64,000 nucleotides of DNA, from the NCBI RefSeq assembly GCF_048544455.1, contig NC_133526.1, positions 12,850,001-12,914,000 of the forward strand, given 5' to 3'. The stretch is from Silene latifolia. Lineage: Eukaryota > Streptophyta > Magnoliopsida > Caryophyllales > Caryophyllaceae. Each line of letters starts with the position of its first letter. Position 1 is the stretch's first letter. Shown here piece by piece: positions 58,795 to 64,000 of this stretch. Both the position numbers and the translations under genes were made by a program. Below the pieces are notes generated by a model that searched no databases, was not told where the DNA came from, and worked only from the letters and a program-made list of their open reading frames with translations.

Positions 58795-59164
58795 ATAAGA
58801 CACATCGTTAAATGCAGGCACTGTACCCATTATCCGTTATCCATCCATCAACCGACATATTACACCATTCGACAAAGTAATCCTTAGAGACTAGAGACTG
58901 GCACTCGAACGGGTCCATTATCGACTCGCCCCCTAAACAAGGGCACCGGATTTGAGCAGCAGTCTTGTTTCGGATATGGCGGGTAATGTATTTGGATATG
59001 CATTCTTCGCAGTAAGAATGCGGTTTTGAGCATTTTAGCCACCAATGTTTGTTCATGTACACGCTTTCTTTTAATGGTGTTTTCTTCTCAAAGCATATCT
59101 CACACTGACACATATTAGGGTTTTGTATTCTTCCCATGTCGAGTTTGTTGAGAATCCGCTCCAA
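58795..59164 (-). pseudogene. RBR E3 ubiquitin ligase, 5' fragment (RING1)
   Basis: ATG 59164 starts MERILNKLDMGRIQNPN. The RING1 pattern follows: CQCEICFEKK, then C-x-x-x-H-x-x-C-x-x-C in LKCSKPHSYCEECISKYI, and IRCPCLGG. FECQSLVSKDYFVEWCNMSV is the usual bridge to IBR. A frame change (TAA after YSACI at about 58808) occurs just before the insertion point; in another frame the sequence runs to the insertion. The IBR-RING2 half is at 46646-46889. The gene was cut by the gypsy element and may have been decaying already. Confidence 0.87.
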
Positions 59165-59265
59165 TTATCTGTTTAGCTTTTATATTCTTTATTTTCGGTG
59201 AGTTATATAAAATAAGATTTGAACGGAGATATATGTACTAATCACTGTGTACAAGATAAATGATA

Positions 59266-59534
59266 CTCCCTCCGTACCACACCAATGGTAACATGGTAAA
59301 AAATGAAATATTTAAGAAAATAGGGTAAAAGTAGGGGCAAAGATGGATTGTAAAGTGAATATAAGGGATTAAATTATTGGGTTGGTGAGTTGGCCACAAG
59401 TGGTCATTGTGTAAATATAATGAGAATATAAGGGTATTATTGTAAAAAAACAGCCTATTTATAGTATGTTACCATTGGTGTGGTACGACCTTATTAAGTA
59501 AGTGTAATAACCATTTAATTGCAGTACGGAGGAG
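59266..59534. mobile_element. Stowaway-type MITE
   Basis: 269 bp, starts CTCCCTCCGTACCACACC and ends GTACGGAGGAG, flanked by TA (59264-59265, 59535-59536). The internal inverted copy TGTTACCATTGGTGTGGTAC matches the left arm. CTCCCTCCG ends with a TA target are diagnostic of Stowaway (Tc1/Mariner). Confidence 0.87.
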
Positions 59535-59536
59535 TA

Positions 59537-60289
59537 TGTAAGAATAGGTTAGAATAGAGATTGTAGGATTTTACCAATAATAACATTTGTAACAAAGTTA
59601 CGTAGGAATAGGAATATAGGATTATACTAATAAATATAATATTTTTGTATTTTTATTTTTTTTTATGCGGTTTTGAGTCATGAGATTATTTGAGTGATGA
59701 AACAATAATTGAACTAACCTTGAGATTGAGTAAACAATTCTTATAATACTTTAATGGTCTTTAATTTGCACATGGGTTTTGAAAGAGTTTTATTTTATTA
59801 TCTTGTTTTGGCTATGCTGGTGGTAAGTTGGCATCGATGTTAATGTTGATGCTATGATAAAGATTCTGGGATACGCCGGGTGTATAAGATTATCGTACAC
59901 CCTAATTAATGATATATCTCTCCATTTTTTAATATATGACGTTTTGCTTTTTTGAGGTAAGTCTTTGACTTTAATATTTACAAAAATATATTTGGTAAAA
60001 AATTTAAAAAATTATACCATTAAATTCCTTATGAAAAACTCTTTCATATGAGTATACATATCACTATATTTAAGCATATAATTTAAGAGACATTGAAGAG
60101 AGAAGTGTGTGTCTCGAAATGTGAGAAAGTCATATATAGAAAAATAGAGGGAGTACCTTTAACTATATTCCATTTAGATTTTGTTTTATTATTTATGAAA
60201 AATGTGGGTAATTTTAATATTTTTCTATATTCCAGCTTACATTTTTTATACGGGCAAACTAGTACGGACTACAGAGTAAGTCTCGATGG
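59537..60289. other. AT-rich spacer before carboxylesterase fragment
   Basis: No gene or repeat recognised, apart from a possible short frame of no known family. Confidence 0.55.
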
Positions 60290-60314
60290 ATCACATGATT
60301 TTTTGTATAATAAA
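60290..60314 (+). repeat. 25-bp direct repeat, left copy
   Basis: Perfect copy of 60955-60979 (contains TCACATGATTTTTTGTATAA). Together they bracket the carboxylesterase fragment. Confidence 0.97.
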
Positions 60315-60421
60315 TACGGAGGATTAACTACTACGCAACCGTCCAAAATCCAACTCAATCAAAGAGAACTCAACCAAACTTTGTGAATCTCCTGTCAAGT
60401 CTCTCAACAATCTTTCAATCA

Positions 60422-60934
60422 ATGGCAGCATCTAATCTACAATCCCTGTCTTTACCCTTGAAAACCCGAATCCTCCTCAAATTCCTCAGCCTCGTCAGCG
60501 ACACTGTCCGCCGCGACAACGGTACCGTCAATCGCCGCGTCTTCAACCTCTTTGATCGCCGCGTTTCCGCCAACCCCACCCCTATCAACTCCGTCTCTAC
60601 TCACGACATCACCGTCGACCCCACCACCAATCTCTCTTTCCGCCTCTTCCTACCTCACCACCCAACCACCACCACGTCACCCATCCCCGTCATTGTTTTC
60701 TTCCACGGTGGCGGCTTCACCTTACTCTCCCCCTCCTCCTTCGCTTACGACGCTGTCTGTCGCCGTCTTGCTCGGAGACTCAACGCCGTCGTGTGCTCCG
60801 TCGATTATCGTCTTGCTCCGGAGAACAAGTTCCCTTGTCAATACGAAGACGGCATTTCCGTCCTCCAATTCCTCGACACCCGCCGCCACGAAATCCCTCT
60901 GTGGCCCCAAAATGCCTCCGTGTCGCGCTGTTGT
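60422..60934 (+). pseudogene. Carboxylesterase (CXE, alpha/beta-hydrolase) N-terminal fragment
   Basis: The likely start is ATG 60422 (MAASNLQSLSLPLKTRIL). It contains PVIVFFHGGGFTLLS, the HGGG oxyanion-hole motif, and CSVDYRLAPENKFPCQYEDG, the D-Y-R-L-A-P-E block of plant CXE/GID1-type hydrolases, close to the CXE18 type. Homology stops after NASVSRCC, before the expected GDSAGGN nucleophile motif, and TAA follows at about 60950. A 25-bp repeat and a Helitron end follow directly. The serine nucleophile, Asp and His are all missing, so it cannot be an active esterase. Confidence 0.88.
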
Positions 60935-60954
60935 GTCTACGACTACCATTAATC

Positions 60955-60979
60955 ATCACATGATTTTTTGTATAATAAA
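60955..60979 (+). repeat. 25-bp direct repeat, right copy
   Basis: Perfect copy of 60290-60314. It ends at the base before the CTAG of a Helitron end. Confidence 0.97.
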
Positions 60980-61010
60980 CTAGTTTAGGACCCGTGCAAG
61001 TTGCACGGGT
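60980..61010 (-). mobile_element. Helitron 3' terminus, minus orientation (first)
   Basis: On the minus strand: ACCCGTGCAACTTGCACGGG, a 10-bp perfect hairpin at 60990-61010, then CCTAAA, CTAG and T. The element extends to the right. Its 5' end was not identified. Confidence 0.8.
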
Positions 61011-61259
61011 AGGTAGAAGAGAATAATTGGATAGAAAATTTTACACAGTAGTCTTACAATGTTAATGTAGTATAGTATCGTTATCGGATTGTGAAATTCT
61101 GTGTTAGAAAAAACGTAGAACGGATATATCCGTCCTAAGGGAGAATTATTGTTTAAAAAATTTATAATTATTAAAAAAAAAAAGAAAAAAATAATTACAA
61201 ACACACACCGACCGACTAACGATATCAATACCCACCCTTCTCTCTCTCATTTGCTATCA

Positions 61260-61450
61260 TACAAAGGCGGATCTAGAGGGGGGCCGGGTGGACACGTGCC
61301 CACCATGAAATTTGAGAAATAAATATTTTTGAGTGCATACATAACCATATTGCAAATATCGCTCAGTTGGTTAAGGTTCTCATTTGCAAACAGCAGGTGC
61401 CTTGTTCGATTCCTTGTGTCCTACCTCAAGGTAATAGGTTAACTTAGTAA
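61260..61450 (+). repeat. Repeat fragment with tRNA-like part
   Basis: AAGGCGGATCTAGAGGGGGG at 61264 begins a repeat-like stretch. At 61358-61432, GCTCAGTTGGTTAAGG and TTGTTCGATTCCT resemble pol III A and B boxes. It is probably a SINE-type relic; no TSD was found. Confidence 0.4.
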
Positions 61451-61459
61451 TATAACTTA

Positions 61460-62376
61460 GTAAAAATTACAAATAACCACCATGTATTTGCATTTTTACA
61501 AATAACACCCAAACTTTCATGTATACTCTCCAATCACCACCGTATATCTACCTCGAGACTCGTCTTCGTTATTTTCCGACTCGTTAATTAACGATTTATG
61601 TCTAATGCCCATATTACCCTTTCTCTAGCTACATTACTCCTTGTCCCCAAAATCATTCGAGATCATTTATAAAATACACCCAAATCACATGAATTGATGA
61701 ATCCCTAACTAAATCCCCAAATCCATAGATCAATTGCTTACAAGAGACCCAAAACCATCGATCAATTGCGCACAATCTTTCAACCTCGATCTGCTAAAGG
61801 GCAAGAAGTTGAAGGTTATTGGTTGCAAAAAACGCGGGATGAGAAATCAGCAGTATGCCAGGTTATATATAGCATATCCGACGAAAATCGATTCAATGCA
61901 GAGACAATACTCGATTCAATTTTGGGACGAAAACCGTTTACAAAAAAGGGACGAAATTTAAAAACGCAAACTGGGACTAATGGATGGCATGATAATGGTA
62001 TGAGCTTAGTTGTAGCTTTGTAGATAGTCGAAATGGTGTGAACTATGAAGATCCTGACTTGTGATCAATTGATCATGGATTTGGGGATTTAGGCAATGAT
62101 TTGGAGGATTTGGGATTCATGTGATTTGGGTGTATTTTACAAATGATCTCGAATGATTTTTGGAGTAAAGCGTAATGTAGGGAAAGGGTAATATAGGTAT
62201 TAAACATAAATTGTTAATTAACGAGTCGGAAAATAAGAAAAACGAGTCTCGAGACAGATATACGGTGGTGATTGGGGAGTATACATGAAAGTTTGGGTGT
62301 TATTTGTAAAAATGCAAATACATGGTTGTTATTTGTAAAACTACACAAATACATGGTGGTTATTTGTAATTTTTCC
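61460..62376. mobile_element. Mutator-like element with long TIRs, 9-bp TSD
   Basis: 917 bp. Long inverted repeats (about 61460-61735 and 62050-62376) start GTAAAAATTACAAATAACC on the left and, in reverse complement, GGAAAAATTACAAATAACC on the right. The TSD TATAACTTA lies at 61451-61459 and 62377-62385. Long TIRs with a 9-bp TSD are typical of Mutator-like elements. The interior (61740-62030) has an open frame with KGQEVEGYWLQKTRDEKSAV that I do not recognise; it may be captured host sequence. No transposase. Confidence 0.87.
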
Positions 62377-62508
62377 TATAACTTATAATACAAGATCTTA
62401 TTTATCATTAACTATAACTACATTTATTTTAAATTCAAAATAATATATTATTTATCAGATTACAAAATAACCCGGATTAATTACTTTTCACTTTTACTTT
62501 ATACAACA

Positions 62509-62539
62509 CTAGTCTTAAACCCGTGCAAATTGCACGGGC
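62509..62539 (-). mobile_element. Helitron 3' terminus, minus orientation (second)
   Basis: On the minus strand: GCCCGTGCAATTTGCACGGG hairpin (62519-62539), then TTTAAGA, CTAG and T. It is nearly the same hairpin as 60990-61010, so the same Helitron family. It lies inside, or next to, the first Helitron. Confidence 0.8.
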
Positions 62540-64000
62540 TTGTTGTTAAGAGGTAAAATTTAATAATTATCTTTTCATGTGTGGTTAATATAATATTGTT
62601 GCCTTAAGAGGTCATATTTAATATTTTCAATTTGTAAATGAATGTTAGCATTGAATTGAATTAGTAATTTTATGTGCGGTAAATACAATATTGTGATCTT
62701 GGACGAAATTTAAGTAAAATTACAATGGCCTTATGAAGATGGGCATTTTGATCACTATTATATATAAAGGTTTATATAATATGATTAGTATATGTAAGCC
62801 TATAAAAAACTTACCGATCCAAAAAACAGACTAAAATCTACCTTAAAATGACCTCTAGTTTAATCTAAACGCGAAATGACTCTATCCGATAGTAACTCCC
62901 ATATTTAGGGTTACCACATGCCCGACCGGCGACCCGACCCGCCCATACAAACCTGTATTTCCCAAACCCAAAAACATTCGACCGGTTATCCTACCCGACA
63001 CGAAATGATCGAAGTACTTGTAACCCGTCTAATCAACCCGTTTGAAAAGGTCGAGGTATACGTGAGGAATTTTAATAAAGTCTCTACTTCATTATTCATA
63101 ATCACAAATTCATATTTAAGAACGGTGTATTAGTCATAAGCTTCAAATGGTATATTATATAAGATAAAAACAAAATGTTTAGCCATTAACAAAAAACACT
63201 GTCTTATCTATCACAAAATCTCATTTGTGACGTACGTATTAAATCACTTTGTAGTGACGGTTACCATTTTCTCTCACAAATGACCCAAATAGAAGAGAGA
63301 GGGAAGCACATGGAGGTGCCCCCACCTTGTCCCCCCTATTCGTTTTGTGAATGACATTACCCGTCATTTGCTCCGACTCGTCTTCAGCAAGACTAATTGC
63401 TTATCTATTCTAGTGGAAAGTTATTTTGCTTTCGTCTTGCGAAAGACTAATTGATAAATTATAGTGTCGTGACTCGTGCGTCATAAACATGCTACTCATA
63501 TAAAAAAATACCCGTACCAAACCCATTTTCTCGCCATTTGCTTAGCCCGTATTAAGTTAGCCCATCTAGGGTAAAACAATGATAAAACATAAGATCATTG
63601 AAAAACTTGCTTACTCCTAATCAAGCCCTTACTCCCAAATCATGGACTATACAACCAGTTGTATATGTTGTATGGTATAGAATATGAGCTTTGTGATTAA
63701 GTATCCGAGCTTTATGTTAAAAAATATGAGCTTTATTAGAAAGTATTGAACTCATCCATTTACACATTAAAAACATGAATTTTGAATTAGCTCAGAAAGA
63801 ATATATATAAACTCGAATTCTTATGCCTTGGTTGTACAATGTATAATCCTATTTATGCCTTACTCCTTTAGACACCGCTCTATCTTCCACTCCATTTTCT
63901 AGACTATTTACATAGAAAACCCTAGCAAAACACTCTTTTTTCCCCCCAAAAACAGACTCTCTCCCTCTTTTCTGCAATATTAAAAAACAAAAACTACCAT
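62540..64000. other. Helitron interior and AT-rich right edge
   Basis: No gene recognised. Degenerate CCCGACC phrases occupy about 62915-63060, and a MITE-related block lies at 63196-63430. The rest is AT-rich up to the window end. Confidence 0.55.
63196..63430. repeat. Diverged relative of the 188-bp MITE
   Basis: Shares GAAGCACATGG, CCCCACCTTGTCCCCCCTA and TGTGACG/TGACGG phrases, in order, with 3807-3994. The terminal repeats are eroded and no TSD is clear. Confidence 0.5.

Noticed and set aside
60552-60983. Second plus-strand frame (Pro/Ser-rich) over the carboxylesterase
   Set aside because: It is the alternate frame of a C-rich coding region; the HGGG and DYRLAPE motifs lie in the other frame.

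Overview
This window is nuclear DNA of a flowering plant, a eudicot. Two genes with many introns, GT-AG splice sites and clear plant orthologues are intact, and the rest is mostly nested plant transposons. The solo-LTR family rich in CTCGAYCGAG palindromes and the Tat-lineage gypsy sequences suggest Caryophyllales, but that placement is an inference I could not test.

Layout. (1) 114-4114: a giant inverted repeat with a 39-nt loop. Each arm carries the 5' part of a DUF724/Agenet-type gene. Only the right arm is split, by a 1009-bp Mutator-like element and a 188-bp MITE; each has a 9-bp target duplication (TSD) and an empty site in the left arm. (2) 4291-12675: a minus-strand Tat-type gypsy element with LTRs, PBS, gag, protease and a plus-strand antisense ORF (aORF), but no RT, RNase H or integrase. 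(3) 13029-16619: an 11-exon RPA1-like gene with one nonsense codon, then a Helitron 3' terminus. (4) 17501-21193: a solo LTR, a decayed relative and a TIR element. (5) 21346-25546: an intact seven-exon UPF0047/YjbQ-family gene. (6) 25960-30912: an L1-type LINE fragment split by a 4188-bp PIF/Harbinger transposon carrying decayed transposase and Myb/SANT genes. (7) 33699-43589: an intact 12-exon TONNEAU2/FASS gene (PP2A B'' subunit) with SINE insertions in its introns and a triplicated 3' splice site. (8) 44254-45886: a LINE tail and a solo LTR. (9) 46646-59164: an RBR E3 ubiquitin ligase gene split by an 11.9-kb Tat-type element with gag, protease, RT, RNase H, integrase and aORF; that element is itself split by a solo LTR. 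(10) 59266-64000: a Stowaway MITE, a truncated carboxylesterase between 25-bp direct repeats, two Helitron 3' ends and a Mutator-like element with long TIRs.

Only the YjbQ-family and TON2 genes look functional. The remaining coding sequence is transposon-derived or broken. The main interest is the set of exact insertion records (TSDs, empty sites, nested order), the hairpin-forming Agenet locus, and the two related antisense ORFs with their own TATA boxes and intron.
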